Below, one piece after another: positions 19,801 to 28,878 of a stretch of DNA of 64,000 bases. Position numbers and translations under genes: made by a program. Numbering within the stretch: position 1 is the stretch's first letter; every line of letters begins with the position of its first letter. The notes below the pieces were generated by a model that saw nothing but the letters and a program-made list of their open reading frames with translations, was not told the DNA's origin and ran no database searches. The DNA comes from Chitinophaga pinensis DSM 2588 (lineage in GTDB: Bacteria > Bacteroidota > Bacteroidia > Chitinophagales > Chitinophagaceae), in contig NC_013132.1 of NCBI RefSeq assembly GCF_000024005.1, positions 868,001-932,000 on the forward strand, in the 5' to 3' direction.

Positions 19801-21921
19801 AATGGCGGTCCTGATACGGCACAGATGACCCTATCTTATCAGAATCAGTCCATACAGATACAAACACTGAGAGATAGTAGCCAGGGCGCCTTACCTCCGC
19901 TCAAAGCAAGCATCAAAGATTTCAAGTTATCCACAATCACCGCACTGCTCTCCGCCGATACGCTGCTGGCGAACGGTATCCTGAATGCAGAAGCAAATGT
20001 GAGCAATCTGGATAAAGCTCCCCTGGTAAAGAGCCAGTTAAAAATAGACTCGCTGGTATTCAGAGGCACCTCTGTTGGAACACTGGATGCAAATGTAGAA
20101 ACGCCACAGCCAGGACAGTATAAACTGGCGGCTAACCTGACCGGCAATGAAAATGACGTAAAGGTGGACGGTTCTTATGATTCCACGATCAACGCTACTG
20201 TCGATATTAACAATCTGAACATGGCTTCTATCGAGGCCTTTACCTTCGGAAATGTAAGCCGTATGCACGGTAGTGCAGATGGTAAATTTACGATCACCGG
20301 CACCACTGAAAAACCTAAAGTATTGGGTAACCTGCATTTCAATAATGCCGGTGGTACAATCACTTATGTTGGTTCTCAGCTCACACTGCCGGATGAAAAC
20401 ATCCTGCTGGATGACAGAGGATTGCAATTCAACCAGTTTGTCGTAGCCGACAGTCTTGGTAATGAAATGGTTGTCAATGGTCGTGTCAATACCAGGGATT
20501 TTACCAATTACAATTTTAACCTTACGGTGAACTCAGACAACTTCATGGTGCTGGGTGAACAACAGAACCCTGACCAATTATATTATGGTCCTGCGTTTAT
20601 CGATACCCGTATCTCTGTCAGAGGAAATATGGATCTCCCAAGAGTAGACGCCAATGTAAAACTCAAAGAAAAATCAAAAGTCACAATCACCCTGCCATCC
20701 GAAGAACCAGGCGTAGCCAACAGGGAAGGGGTGATGGTCTTTGTTGATAAATCTAATCCGATAGATTCTGCGATGATCAGGGCAGCTGACAGTCTTCGCT
20801 TCCAGAATCCACGCCTGAAAGGCATCAACCTCTCCGGCAACGCAGAGATCACACCGGAGTCAATTATCAAGATCATTATTGACCCTGTAAATGGCGATTA
20901 TGTACAGGCACAGGGTACGGCAAGTATCAATGCCACATTGGACGCCAGTCAGAAAATGAGTCTGACCGGTCGTTATGAGATCTCTGAAGGTAAATATGAA
21001 ATGTCCCTCAACCAGCTGATCAAACGTTCTTTCAGCATCGAAAAAGGAAGTACGATCACTTTCAGTGGCGATGCGATGGACGCTGATCTGAATATCACAG
21101 CTAAATATACAGTTAATGCAACTGCGGCTGACCTTGTGCAGGATCAGCTGTCCAACCCCAATATGACAGAATCGGACAGAAACCGGTACAGACAAAAGCT
21201 GCCTTTCTTTGTGTACCTCCGTATCAAAGGTCAGATGATGAAACCTGAAATCTCCTTCGAACTGGATATGCCGGAATCTGAACAGAATGCATTTAGTGGA
21301 AGTGTGTATAACCGCCTCAAACAGATCAATCAGATACCTTCTGAACTGAATAAACAGGTAATGGGCTTATTGGTACTCAATAGCTTCATTCCTGAAGATC
21401 CGCTGGCCGGTGATGGCGGTGGTAGCGGCGACTTTGGTGTGAGCAATATGGCCCGCCAGAGTGTGAGTAAGATCCTCTCTCAACAGCTGAATAACCTGGC
21501 TGGTAACCTGATTAAAGGAGTAGACCTGAACTTTGACCTGGAATCAAGACAGGACTATTCTACAGGCAGCGAACAGGAAACTACCAACCTGAAAGTAGGC
21601 GCCTCCAAACAGTTGTTCAATGAACGATTGTCTGTTTCTGTTGGTTCGAACGTGATGCTACAGGGTGAAAATCAGGCTAATCCATCATCCCTGGTAGGTG
21701 ATATCTCCATTGAATATAAACTCACGAGGGATGGACGCTATCGCGTCAGGGTATATCAGCGTAATGACAACAGCACCGTGATAGAAGGACAGGTCGTAGA
21801 AACAGGTGTTGCCTTTGCATTGATCATGGATTATGATGAGTTCCGTGAGATATTCCACAGAGCTAAATCTCAAAAGAAAGCAGAAAGACTCCGCAATAAG
21901 AAAACCGTGACCAAAAAATAA
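16849..21921 (+). CDS. tamB: TamB-like translocation and assembly module protein
   Basis: A 1690-residue protein with one N-terminal membrane helix (WRWLLWALVVLLILPVMAVL), a very long beta-rich periplasmic region of AsmA/TamB-type repeats, and a C-terminal TamB (DUF490) domain. Such proteins bridge inner and outer membranes and work with a TamA-type barrel in outer-membrane protein or lipid trafficking. The start is a GTG at 16849, which places the helix right after a charged N-terminus. The TamA-like lipoprotein gene begins one base after its stop codon, matching the conserved Bacteroidota tamB-tamL pair. Confidence 0.88.
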   Translation: MTDQATNEEKHHGRPWWRWLLWALVVLLILPVMAVLLLQLEPVQDFIRRQGEQYLKKKLHTDVRIGYLRMRGWQYLELRNVYVADTNSKALLYSGSLKVRYNLLAFLNNELQVNGLEWDSVLVNVYRNHGDSAYNYQFIVDAFVTKDTIPDTVSAETGTTLQFHIKDVSLSKIRLHFADAQEGMNAVIYLQSLHVDPDDLLLDEGLYAFRGIEVNGLKGLYTQDYLPKTLTSAAPPPTPADTASTPFHLLLKKLQIKNSSFLYADQASGISTVWRIGNLQLLNSNIDMDSTLVQLGGLKMGDVAGVFTLSAAKDTSTPAPADSSAPNTWKVLATKAELEHVDVKFDNNTAPAPRGAGTDPDYNHLFLYNFNTAVSSIVYKPDTIKAVLKKLEVKEKSGFAVKEGRFDVLFTPQSLALQNLFFQTNKSLLRKHIAVTVPSWETMSENMDLMQLRADIDSSHITLGEWLPFVPDSRKNPSMKPLWDKEIDVTADIKGSIGKLIIETLRVVDNKGNRIRANGEVAHATDPDHFSANLPSVYIESGNKPLRSWLPPGTMPDTPRLPEHLIITGNVLGGMQDLKTQLQLTSSSANARLAAHLVNITDSIRARYDVNLSSFRVNPGVLMYDTTMGWISGRMQASGQGYTFPGMIAKAAVNLDEARYNGYTYHGINISGDIDKQQLHAEGQTTDTSITMNFDVNATLNDTSVSSLQANLQMDKADLYATNWYTDPLMLKGNLSADFSSLDPKRLEGNAFLNGWQIATNGQVFPIDTVALTAKYTDQQYLALEGPFGFIHANGQVDYTQVGGAFGQLINKPLQPYDSAKLIQLPPGQILQWNAAISWPRSLKNMLPGLRMEQPLLITGRLNTDSSLIAMNASLLKLTYDSVRIDSVNITAQIVDTSLKAEVDMASLYHPIAPLNHTQLKASAVAGKVDWDLLLDDIKRNPKYKLGGYVTFLPANAMDLSLKTDLLLNKQQWKVDEGNHIRLVNGGPDTAQMTLSYQNQSIQIQTLRDSSQGALPPLKASIKDFKLSTITALLSADTLLANGILNAEANVSNLDKAPLVKSQLKIDSLVFRGTSVGTLDANVETPQPGQYKLAANLTGNENDVKVDGSYDSTINATVDINNLNMASIEAFTFGNVSRMHGSADGKFTITGTTEKPKVLGNLHFNNAGGTITYVGSQLTLPDENILLDDRGLQFNQFVVADSLGNEMVVNGRVNTRDFTNYNFNLTVNSDNFMVLGEQQNPDQLYYGPAFIDTRISVRGNMDLPRVDANVKLKEKSKVTITLPSEEPGVANREGVMVFVDKSNPIDSAMIRAADSLRFQNPRLKGINLSGNAEITPESIIKIIIDPVNGDYVQAQGTASINATLDASQKMSLTGRYEISEGKYEMSLNQLIKRSFSIEKGSTITFSGDAMDADLNITAKYTVNATAADLVQDQLSNPNMTESDRNRYRQKLPFFVYLRIKGQMMKPEISFELDMPESEQNAFSGSVYNRLKQINQIPSELNKQVMGLLVLNSFIPEDPLAGDGGGSGDFGVSNMARQSVSKILSQQLNNLAGNLIKGVDLNFDLESRQDYSTGSEQETTNLKVGASKQLFNERLSVSVGSNVMLQGENQANPSSLVGDISIEYKLTRDGRYRVRVYQRNDNSTVIEGQVVETGVAFALIMDYDEFREIFHRAKSQKKAERLRNKKTVTKK

Positions 21922-21922
21922 A

Positions 21923-24226
21923 ATGATCAAAGGATACAGCCATATATCATCCACTGTTATCGCAGCGCTGGTTGCCCTGTGCATCAGTGCCTGTAGCACG
22001 ACCAGGACCGTTCCTGAGAATGACCGCCTGTACACCGGCGCATCAGTGAAATGGGAAGGAAAAAAACCCAGGGATTACAGTACGCTGACCGCTGAAATGA
22101 GCAGCCGTACAAGGCCAAAACCTAATCGTAAATTTGCCGGAATGCCTATCAGGCTCTGGTTGTATAACTTAGGTAACGAACCTAAAGGCAAAGGGTTGAA
22201 CTACCTGTTAAGAAAAAAATGGGGAGAACCCCCTGTATTACTGAGCAGCGCAAAGCCCGACTATACTGCCAATGTATTGGAACAGTACCTGGTTGACAAT
22301 GGTTTTTTTCAGGCGGCAGTAGCCTCTGAAATCAAATATAGCGGTAAGAAAAAGGCTTCTATTACTTACACAACTACGCCCAATCATCGCTATCGTATCA
22401 AAAGTGTGACCTTCGAAACCGACAGCAGCGATCTGGGTAAAGCAGTAGCGGCAGCAAAGGAGGGAAGCTCCCTGAAACTAAACCGTCCCTACCGTCTGGA
22501 TAGTGTCGTTGCAGAACGGAACAGGGTACATAGTATATTAAAGGAACAGGGATACTATTACTTCACACCCGATCACCTGTTGATAGAAGTAGATAGTACC
22601 AACAACGGCATGGTGGACCTCTACCTGAAGGTCAAAGATGAAACCCCTGTGGCTGCGCGCAAGCAGTATAAGATGAAGAACATCACATTGTATCCTAACT
22701 ACTCTCTGGATAATGACTCCCTGAGCCGCAGAGGTACGCCGGTACAATACAATCATATCAGGATCGTTGATTCTACTAAAAAATTCAGACCCAGTGTGTT
22801 TGACCGCTCTGTGTTCCTGAAACCAGATAGTTTATACAGATTATCAGACCATAATACCACCCTCCGCCGGCTGACGGACCTGGGTACCTTCAAATTTGTA
22901 AAAGGACAGTTCCGTGCTGTAAGAGGAGACAGTTCAAAGCTGAATGCCAGTTTCTTCCTGACGCCTTATCCGCGCAGAAGCTTATCAGCTGAATTAAGAG
23001 GTACTTCTAAGTCCAACAACTTCGCCGGTTCTGAGATCAGGATCACAGCACGTAACCGTAACTGGTTACATGCTGCCAACCTGTTAGAAATCACGTTAGC
23101 GGGCGGTCTTGAATGGCAGGTAGGCGGGCGGACCACAACCAATAATACAACCCTGAGAGGTGGTAACTCCTATAATATCAAAGCAGAAGCTGCAGTGACC
23201 ATCCCACGTTTCTGGCAGCCTTTGTTCAATTTTAATGTGAAGACACCTTATGTGCCCCGCACCCGTATCAGCCTGAGTTATGAGCTTTTTAGCCGTAGCC
23301 AGCTGTATAACCTGAACGCGTATACATTCCAGTTCCAGTACATCTGGCGGCAAACGCAATACCTGGAACATAAGTGGTCGCCGGTAGCGATTACCTATGT
23401 ACTGCCAACCAGCACGACAACCGGGTATGACAGTATATTACGGAATGATCCCAGCCAGCGGGCAGCGATTGAAAAGCAATTCATACTGGGAGGCAATTAC
23501 AGCATTACTTTCAACAATCAGGCAGACAACCGTGTGCATAGTTTCTACCTGAATGGTGACCTGGATTACTCGGGTAATCTGGCGGGATTGATTATACCGA
23601 AAAAAGACAGCGCCAGAAAGATCATCGGCGCTCCCTTTGCACAATATGTAAGGCTGACCGCCGACTTGCGTCACTACTGGAAACTAAGCCGGAAACTGAC
23701 CTGGGTAAACCGCCTGTATGCCGGTTTTGGTATGCCGTACGGTAACTCTACTACATTACCATTTGTAAAACAATACTTTATTGGTGGTAGTAGCAGTCTT
23801 CGCGGCTTCCGTGCCAGAACACTGGGCCCAGGTTCTTACAGAGATACCACAAGTCAGTACCTGGCGAATGAGGCAGGGGATATCAGACTGGAATATAACT
23901 CTGAATTACGTGCGAAGCTGACGGGCATCTTCAATGCCGCTGTATTCATAGATGCGGGGAACATCTGGCTCAAACAGGATGTACCAAGTAAACCTGGTAG
24001 CAAGTTCAAAGCAAGCACCTTTGGTAATCAGATAGCGGTAGATGCAGGCGCCGGTCTTCGTGTAGACGCCTCAATTATCGTCGTGCGACTTGATCTCGCA
24101 TTCCCCCTGCGTAAACCATGGTTGCCTTCTGATGAAAGATGGGTAATAAAAGATATTAAGTTTGGCGATCCTGACTGGCGAAAAGAAAATCTCATTCTAA
24201 ATATTGCGATTGGATATCCTTTCTGA
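21923..24226 (+). CDS. tamL: TamA/BamA-family outer membrane barrel lipoprotein (TamL type)
   Basis: A 767-residue outer-membrane protein. The signal ends in a lipobox (CISACS), which sets the Bacteroidota TamL form apart from plain TamA. POTRA-like segments (residues about 100-350) precede a 16-strand-type BamA/TamA barrel with the conserved QYFIGGSSSLRGFRARTLG loop and a C-terminal aromatic strand (NLILNIAIGYPF). It is translationally adjacent to tamB, so the two products probably form one trans-envelope complex. The TamL name rests on recalled knowledge of the family. Confidence 0.85.
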   Translation: MIKGYSHISSTVIAALVALCISACSTTRTVPENDRLYTGASVKWEGKKPRDYSTLTAEMSSRTRPKPNRKFAGMPIRLWLYNLGNEPKGKGLNYLLRKKWGEPPVLLSSAKPDYTANVLEQYLVDNGFFQAAVASEIKYSGKKKASITYTTTPNHRYRIKSVTFETDSSDLGKAVAAAKEGSSLKLNRPYRLDSVVAERNRVHSILKEQGYYYFTPDHLLIEVDSTNNGMVDLYLKVKDETPVAARKQYKMKNITLYPNYSLDNDSLSRRGTPVQYNHIRIVDSTKKFRPSVFDRSVFLKPDSLYRLSDHNTTLRRLTDLGTFKFVKGQFRAVRGDSSKLNASFFLTPYPRRSLSAELRGTSKSNNFAGSEIRITARNRNWLHAANLLEITLAGGLEWQVGGRTTTNNTTLRGGNSYNIKAEAAVTIPRFWQPLFNFNVKTPYVPRTRISLSYELFSRSQLYNLNAYTFQFQYIWRQTQYLEHKWSPVAITYVLPTSTTTGYDSILRNDPSQRAAIEKQFILGGNYSITFNNQADNRVHSFYLNGDLDYSGNLAGLIIPKKDSARKIIGAPFAQYVRLTADLRHYWKLSRKLTWVNRLYAGFGMPYGNSTTLPFVKQYFIGGSSSLRGFRARTLGPGSYRDTTSQYLANEAGDIRLEYNSELRAKLTGIFNAAVFIDAGNIWLKQDVPSKPGSKFKASTFGNQIAVDAGAGLRVDASIIVVRLDLAFPLRKPWLPSDERWVIKDIKFGDPDWRKENLILNIAIGYPF

Positions 24227-24238
24227 TTTTTTTACCTT

Positions 24239-24265
24239 GGGCGGGGAATCCCCGCCCTTTTTTTA
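24239..24265 (+). terminator. Terminator of tamB-tamL
   Basis: GGGCGGGG and CCCCGCCC form a perfect 8-bp stem around AAT, followed by seven T. Confidence 0.9.
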
Positions 24266-24275
24266 AAAATGACCT

Positions 24276-24650
24276 ATGATGACAATGAAATATACACGCA
24301 ATACAATACTCCTGCTCAGCGCATTATTTTTCTTAGCGTCCTGCAGCAAGAAGATCACAGAAACAGGAAAGGCGTCTTATTATGCTGACAAGTTTGAAGG
24401 CCGTAAAACTGCCAGTGGGGAAGTATTCAGACAGGGAGGATTGACAGCAGCACATCGCACATTGCCTTTCGGCACCAAAGTGACTGTTATTAACGTATCA
24501 AACGGCCGCTCAGTAAAAGTGCGCATCAATGACCGTGGACCGTTTGCCGAAGGCAGAGTAATTGATCTCTCCAAGAAAGCGGCAAAACGTATTGGTATGC
24601 TCACAACAGGTGTCGCGCCTGTAGAGGTAAAATACAAGAAGAAGAAATAA
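24276..24650 (+). CDS. RlpA-family septal ring / cell-wall lipoprotein
   Basis: A 124-residue lipoprotein (lipobox LASC) consisting of one double-psi beta-barrel: [19 protein letters not shown], then [18 protein letters not shown] and [18 protein letters not shown], the hallmark of RlpA. RlpA proteins bind or cleave denuded peptidoglycan. The C-terminal SPOR domain of longer RlpAs is absent. Three in-frame ATG codons occur within the first ten bases; the first is used here. Confidence 0.88.
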   Translation: MMTMKYTRNTILLLSALFFLASCSKKITETGKASYYADKFEGRKTASGEVFRQGGLTAAHRTLPFGTKVTVINVSNGRSVKVRINDRGPFAEGRVIDLSKKAAKRIGMLTTGVAPVEVKYKKKK

Positions 24651-24673
24651 ACAAAGACTTTCACATAACAGAA

Positions 24674-24706
24674 AGGCGATACTGTAAATAGTATCGCCTT
24701 TTCTTT
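24674..24706. terminator. Bidirectional terminator between rlpA-like gene and pfpI-like gene
   Basis: AGGCGATACT (24674-24683) and AGTATCGCCT (24690-24699) are perfectly complementary around six bases, with a T-rich tail; the two flanking genes converge on it. Confidence 0.85.
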
Positions 24707-24728
24707 TTTATTGGAAACCTCAATGATA

Positions 24729-25280
24729 TCAGGCGTGTATGCCTTCACCTATCTCTTCTACCATCTTTCTGCAGAAGGCGGGTAAGTCATGCGGATTACG
24801 GCTGGTCACCAGGCCATTATCCACCACTACTTCCTGGTCGACCCAGTTAGCGCCTGCATTTGTCAGATCTGTTTTCAGGGAAGGGTAAGAAGTAACCGTT
24901 CTGCCTTTCAGTTCACCTGTTTCTATCAGTGTCCATGGACCATGACAGATGGCAGCAATTGGTTTACTATCATCAAAAAAGCCGGAAACAAAATTAACTG
25001 CGTCCTGATTCTCTCTCAGGTGATCAGGATTCATTACACCACCTGGCAGTACAAGTGCGTCATAATCTTTCGCATCTACCTGATTAACTGTTTTATCAAC
25101 AGGGTAAGTATTCCCCCAGTCTTTTTCAGCCCAGGCTTTTACCTCTCCGTCATGCAGCGATATCACATCTATCTGTGCACCAGCTTCCTGCAATGCCTCC
25201 AGCGGCTGTGTAAATTCTACTTCTTCAAAGCCGTCAGCCACAAGAATGGCGACTTTCTTATTACTGAGTTTGTTTTCCAT
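24729..25280 (-). CDS. DJ-1/PfpI-family protein (type 1 glutamine amidotransferase fold)
   Basis: A 183-residue protein of the DJ-1/PfpI superfamily. The nucleophile elbow is AAICHGPWTL (Cys next to His) and the conserved acidic residues are in ADGFEEVEFTQP; LVLPGGVMNPD and LVTSRNPHDLPAF are family landmarks. Members act as proteases, glyoxalase III-like or protein-repair enzymes, so the substrate cannot be set from sequence. It is monocistronic, convergent with the RlpA-like gene. Confidence 0.88.
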   Translation of the reverse strand: MENKLSNKKVAILVADGFEEVEFTQPLEALQEAGAQIDVISLHDGEVKAWAEKDWGNTYPVDKTVNQVDAKDYDALVLPGGVMNPDHLRENQDAVNFVSGFFDDSKPIAAICHGPWTLIETGELKGRTVTSYPSLKTDLTNAGANWVDQEVVVDNGLVTSRNPHDLPAFCRKMVEEIGEGIHA

Positions 25281-25848
25281 AATATTTCCGTTTTATGGTT
25301 TTTTAGGTAACAATACTTGTTCGGACTACTATCTACAACATCAAAAACGGTTCCTAATGGAAAAGTGCCGCCAGCAGAGAGATCTGTGGGTGTATGTGTA
25401 TGAACATCAATTTGCCGCTGTGCATTTATTTACTCAGAGTAATGTTCAGATTACTCATTTAACTCACATTTATCGGCTGATTATTCTATTTTTTTTGGAA
25501 TTATTATACGGCTAATGTTACTTGCATCGCAATCAGTTTTACCTTATTCTCATTAAAAGACGCAACACTTGCTATAACGCATCTGAGAATGCATATTTAG
25601 ATCAGAGTTTACTGCAATGGTTTTTGTGAATGTAAAGTAATGTGAGAGAAAGCTGAGTTATTGTTATATATCCAATCTCTATTAATTCCCTTATTTGTAC
25701 AGCATATTTAGCTTCGTGAACACTTGCGGAGTTTATTTTTTGCGCGGTCTGCTATCGCTGACCACAACATTATTACATCGTCTTCCATATCCTAGTCTTA
25801 AATAGCCAATCTGCTGCCGGTGAATTCTTCGCCGGCAGTCCTCTTTTA
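25281..25848. other. Intergenic region, 568 bp
   Basis: AT-rich with no convincing coding potential on either strand. An 89-codon open frame at 25246-25515 overlaps the pfpI-like start and lacks family features. The region should hold the promoter of the pfpI-like gene. A weak hairpin follows the imelysin-like gene at 25814-25838. Confidence 0.5.
25814..25838 (-). terminator. Possible terminator hairpin after the imelysin-like gene
   Basis: CTGCCGG and CCGGCAG pair around an 11-base loop shortly after the stop codon on the minus strand, but no T run follows. Confidence 0.35.
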
Positions 25849-26853
25849 TCAATTCCCGGCGGCTACTGTATTCAGTGCACCATTCTGTTGTAATAAGTTG
25901 TACATGTAACTCGCCCTGAATTGCTGTCCGTTTATTTCATACAAAGGATCATTACTGCCGGTAGAATCCTGTATAGCATCCACAGTCACATACAATGGAT
26001 GTACCGCATCTCTTGCGAAAATATTAGATGCCGCAGGATCCAATACATAGGTATCATCATCATAAGGGATAGACAGGGCTTCTCTTGACAGTTTGAGATT
26101 GATAGAAAGATGATTCATGTAATCGCTGATAAACAACTGTCTGTTGAAATGATTATGATTTCCCCGAGACAATTGCTGTGAGGCAACCGTCATCAATTCT
26201 TCAGTATATTTTACGAGTGTGGGATTATAGATATTCACACGATCTGCATACAGGTTCCACAGCTGTCTGACACCTTCTAACGAAGCAGCTGCTTCTTTCA
26301 TGCTCTCACACGCTTCCGGAGAATCAAAACCACTGATACCCAATGAAATGATCCTCACCAGTTCCAGGCGCATAGCGTCAAATAATTGCGCATCCGTAGG
26401 AGCGGGGCGTTCATTTTCCTGTGCAAGTATATTCACAGCAGCAGCCAGTTTACGTGCTTCCACATAAGCCATCTGCGTATCTGCTGCCTGTAGCGAAGGA
26501 TATAAAAGACGTTCTATCTGCTGAAAAGCTTTACCCTCTTTATTACCGGTGGTATCATCACCTTTACCATTAATCAGCTGTACTGTAAACGGATTAAAAT
26601 ATTCTGCAAGCACTTCTATCTCCTTATAAGCCAGTCTGGATTCACAAAAAGCCTGTTGTACTGCTGCTGAAGACTGATGTGTAGCAAGCGAATGACATAA
26701 GTTATCCACTTTCGTTTTCAGTTTGTTTACACCAGGTACATACCAGGATAGCACATGCTGAGAGGGAGCGCCAGGTTTCTGCCTGCATTCGTAAATACTA
26801 AATGCGCAGATGGCAATCAATAAAGTGGCAATCACAAAAATTAATACACGCAT
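25849..26853 (-). CDS. Imelysin-like domain protein resembling the N-terminal half of Bacteroidota cytochrome-c peroxidases
   Basis: A 334-residue helical protein with an N-terminal hydrophobic segment (VLIFVIATLLIAICAFSIY). Residues about 75-210 resemble the region preceding the haem domains in Bacteroidota di-haem cytochrome-c peroxidases: SRLAYKEIEVLAEYFNPF, then QIERLLYP, then LFDAMRLELVRIISLGISGFDSP. No CxxCH motif is present here or in the downstream minus strand, so the peroxidase part is missing. It may be an independent helical protein or the remnant of a longer gene. The first hydrophobic segment could be a signal peptide or an anchor. It is divergent from corA. Confidence 0.55.
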   Translation of the reverse strand: MRVLIFVIATLLIAICAFSIYECRQKPGAPSQHVLSWYVPGVNKLKTKVDNLCHSLATHQSSAAVQQAFCESRLAYKEIEVLAEYFNPFTVQLINGKGDDTTGNKEGKAFQQIERLLYPSLQAADTQMAYVEARKLAAAVNILAQENERPAPTDAQLFDAMRLELVRIISLGISGFDSPEACESMKEAAASLEGVRQLWNLYADRVNIYNPTLVKYTEELMTVASQQLSRGNHNHFNRQLFISDYMNHLSINLKLSREALSIPYDDDTYVLDPAASNIFARDAVHPLYVTVDAIQDSTGSNDPLYEINGQQFRASYMYNLLQQNGALNTVAAGN

Positions 26854-27052
26854 ACACCTTTTATTTCACCAGTTATTTAAAAGCGTTCTATTTTTATCTA
26901 TATAAACTGATGTCAGCATAATAGCATGGCATTACCGGCGGGTTTGGCTAACAAGCGGAGCAGTTATCCCTGATAATTATTATTATGTGACAGTTGTAGG
27001 TGGTCTTATTATGTTCCCAAGATAAAGACAACTTGTTAAATAAGCGTTACGC

Positions 27053-27077
27053 CTATTTTAAGTTAACTTTAAAATAG
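27053..27077. promoter_or_regulatory. Inverted repeat upstream of corA
   Basis: CTATTTTAA and TTAAAATAG are perfect inverted arms around a 7-base spacer, 23 bp before the corA start. It could be an operator or a leader hairpin. Confidence 0.4.
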
Positions 27078-27099
27078 CGCAGCATAAATCAGTACATAA

Positions 27100-28224
27100 A
27101 TGCCAAGGTCAAATAGAATAATACCCATTCAGCCGATTCAGGATGTATTGGAAACCTTGAACCCTTTCAAGGCCAGGAAGCAACGGTTAATGAACTATAA
27201 TCCGGTAACCGGTCCGCTGACCAGGAAACCATCTGTTTGTGAGAAGATTACCATCTTTAATTACAGCAATACATATTTTGAAGAGGTGACCTTAGCCGGA
27301 AACCAGGTAGACGAGATTTTTAAACATATTGACAGTAAGAACACCGTGTGGATTAATGTCGATGGCATCAATAAAGAAACCGTACACAGGATCTGTATTG
27401 AACTGGGTATTCACATCCTGCTGGAAGATGATATAATGAGCGTAGGACAGCGGGCAAAGATGGACGAAATCGGAGATCACCTGTTCTGCCTGCTCCCTAT
27501 GATGTATTTCAATGCAGAAAACTGTACGGTGGACCAGGAGCAGGTCAGTATTGTATTAGGAAAGAATTTCGTTATCTCCTTCCAGGAAGAAGTGGAAAAG
27601 GACGTCTTCAATCACGTAAGAGAAAAGCTCCGCATCAATAACTCACGTATGCGCTCAGTGGGAGCCGATTATCTCTGTTATTCACTGATAGATACAATTG
27701 TGGATAGCTATTATCTCATTATAGAGAAACTGGGAGAAAGGATTGAGTTGATGGAAGATGCGGTACAGCATCAGGCTAATACCCGTGCGCAGGCCAGAAT
27801 TAATTTCCTGCGCAAGGAATTATTGCTGTTCAAACGGGCAATTGCCCCGGTAAGGGAACTGGTAAACGGATTCCTGAAAAGTGACAGCGATCTGCTGGAG
27901 GAGCGGACCACCAAATATTTCAAAGATGTATACGATCATATCATCCAGGCCAATGACCTGGCGGAGAACTACCGCGATATGATATTGAACGTACAGGATC
28001 TCTATCACACCCAGATCAATCTCAAAATGAATGAGATTATGAAGGTATTAGCGGTGGTAACTACCATTATGGCCCCGCTGACTTTCATCGCCGGGATCTA
28101 TGGTATGAACTTCGACAATATGCCGGAGCTGCATACCAGGAATGGGTATTACTACACCATGGGCTTTATGCTGGTGATGTTGATCGGAATGATCCTGTTA
28201 TTTAAGAAGAAACGCTGGTTTTAA
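27100..28224 (+). CDS. corA: CorA-family magnesium/cobalt channel
   Basis: A 374-residue CorA. A large cytoplasmic N-terminal domain with a long stalk helix leads to two C-terminal membrane helices. The selectivity motif YGMNF lies between them (about residue 337) after ALTFIAGI-like sequence, and the C-terminus ends in KKKRWF, as in CorA. It mediates Mg2+ uptake, and possibly Co2+ or Ni2+. The gene converges on the DUF2480 gene with 5 bp between stop codons. Confidence 0.95.
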   Translation: MPRSNRIIPIQPIQDVLETLNPFKARKQRLMNYNPVTGPLTRKPSVCEKITIFNYSNTYFEEVTLAGNQVDEIFKHIDSKNTVWINVDGINKETVHRICIELGIHILLEDDIMSVGQRAKMDEIGDHLFCLLPMMYFNAENCTVDQEQVSIVLGKNFVISFQEEVEKDVFNHVREKLRINNSRMRSVGADYLCYSLIDTIVDSYYLIIEKLGERIELMEDAVQHQANTRAQARINFLRKELLLFKRAIAPVRELVNGFLKSDSDLLEERTTKYFKDVYDHIIQANDLAENYRDMILNVQDLYHTQINLKMNEIMKVLAVVTTIMAPLTFIAGIYGMNFDNMPELHTRNGYYYTMGFMLVMLIGMILLFKKKRWF

Positions 28225-28229
28225 GGGAC

Positions 28230-28733
28230 TTACTTCTTTTTATAGATAGGTACGGTGGAGCAGGGTTCGCCGTACATCAGGCTTTTTACCACCGGTTTCA
28301 GTAAACGTGTGATTTCCACATATGCGGCTTCACCGGCACCTTTATCCCCACAACCTTTAATAACGACACGTTTATCCACGTATTCGTTCACATCGATAGC
28401 CGCCAGGCTCTTCATGAATTGTGTATGATGCACCTGTTTTTTATCGCCAAAGGCGGCAAAGTGAGCAACAGGCTCTAGGTAAGTCATAACGAGCATATAA
28501 GCCCAGAAAGGTATAACTGCATCTGCGGAGCAGAAAATGGCGACATTTTTATTGTTGTACTGTTCCCAGTTATGTTCCTGTAATGCGGTACGGAAGTCTT
28601 TCTCTTTCAGGATCATCTCCATGAAGAGGTAGGGTTTCAGATCAAACTCCACTAATTCTTCCTTCGGATAGTAATCTTCCAGATCCAGGGTCAAGATTCC
28701 ACTCTGTGCTACCTTATTTACAATCTCTTCCAT
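28230..28733 (-). CDS. DUF2480 family protein
   Basis: A 167-residue cytoplasmic protein of the Bacteroidota-specific DUF2480 family, recognised by IVNKVAQSGILTLDLEDYYP near the N-terminus, CSADAVIPFWAYMLV in the middle and VIKGCGDKG near the C-terminus. Function is unknown; the conserved Cys residues (CSAD, KGCGD) may suggest metal or redox chemistry, but that is a guess. It is a useful taxonomic marker. Confidence 0.85.
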   Translation of the reverse strand: MEEIVNKVAQSGILTLDLEDYYPKEELVEFDLKPYLFMEMILKEKDFRTALQEHNWEQYNNKNVAIFCSADAVIPFWAYMLVMTYLEPVAHFAAFGDKKQVHHTQFMKSLAAIDVNEYVDKRVVIKGCGDKGAGEAAYVEITRLLKPVVKSLMYGEPCSTVPIYKKK

Positions 28734-28821
28734 AGTAAATCACTTTTTACAAATTTACTAAAAAATGGAGCTACGATCCGGAACTATATTGATCATTTTC
28801 GATGTATAGGGTCAATAAACA

Positions 28822-28853
28822 AAAAACCCCGGGGTTTGAGACCCAGGGTTTTT
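28822..28853 (-). terminator. Terminator of ppiD
   Basis: Outer arms AAAAACCC and GGGTTTTT enclose an inner GGGT/ACCC pair. On the minus strand the stem ends in a T run, 26 bp after the ppiD stop. Confidence 0.75.
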
Positions 28854-28878
28854 GTTATAATCAGTTATTGAAGATTCC

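Noticed and set aside
25246..25515. 89-codon frame antisense to the pfpI-like start
   Set aside because: It overlaps the real gene start, is rich in aromatic residues without a domain, and shows no plausible promoter.
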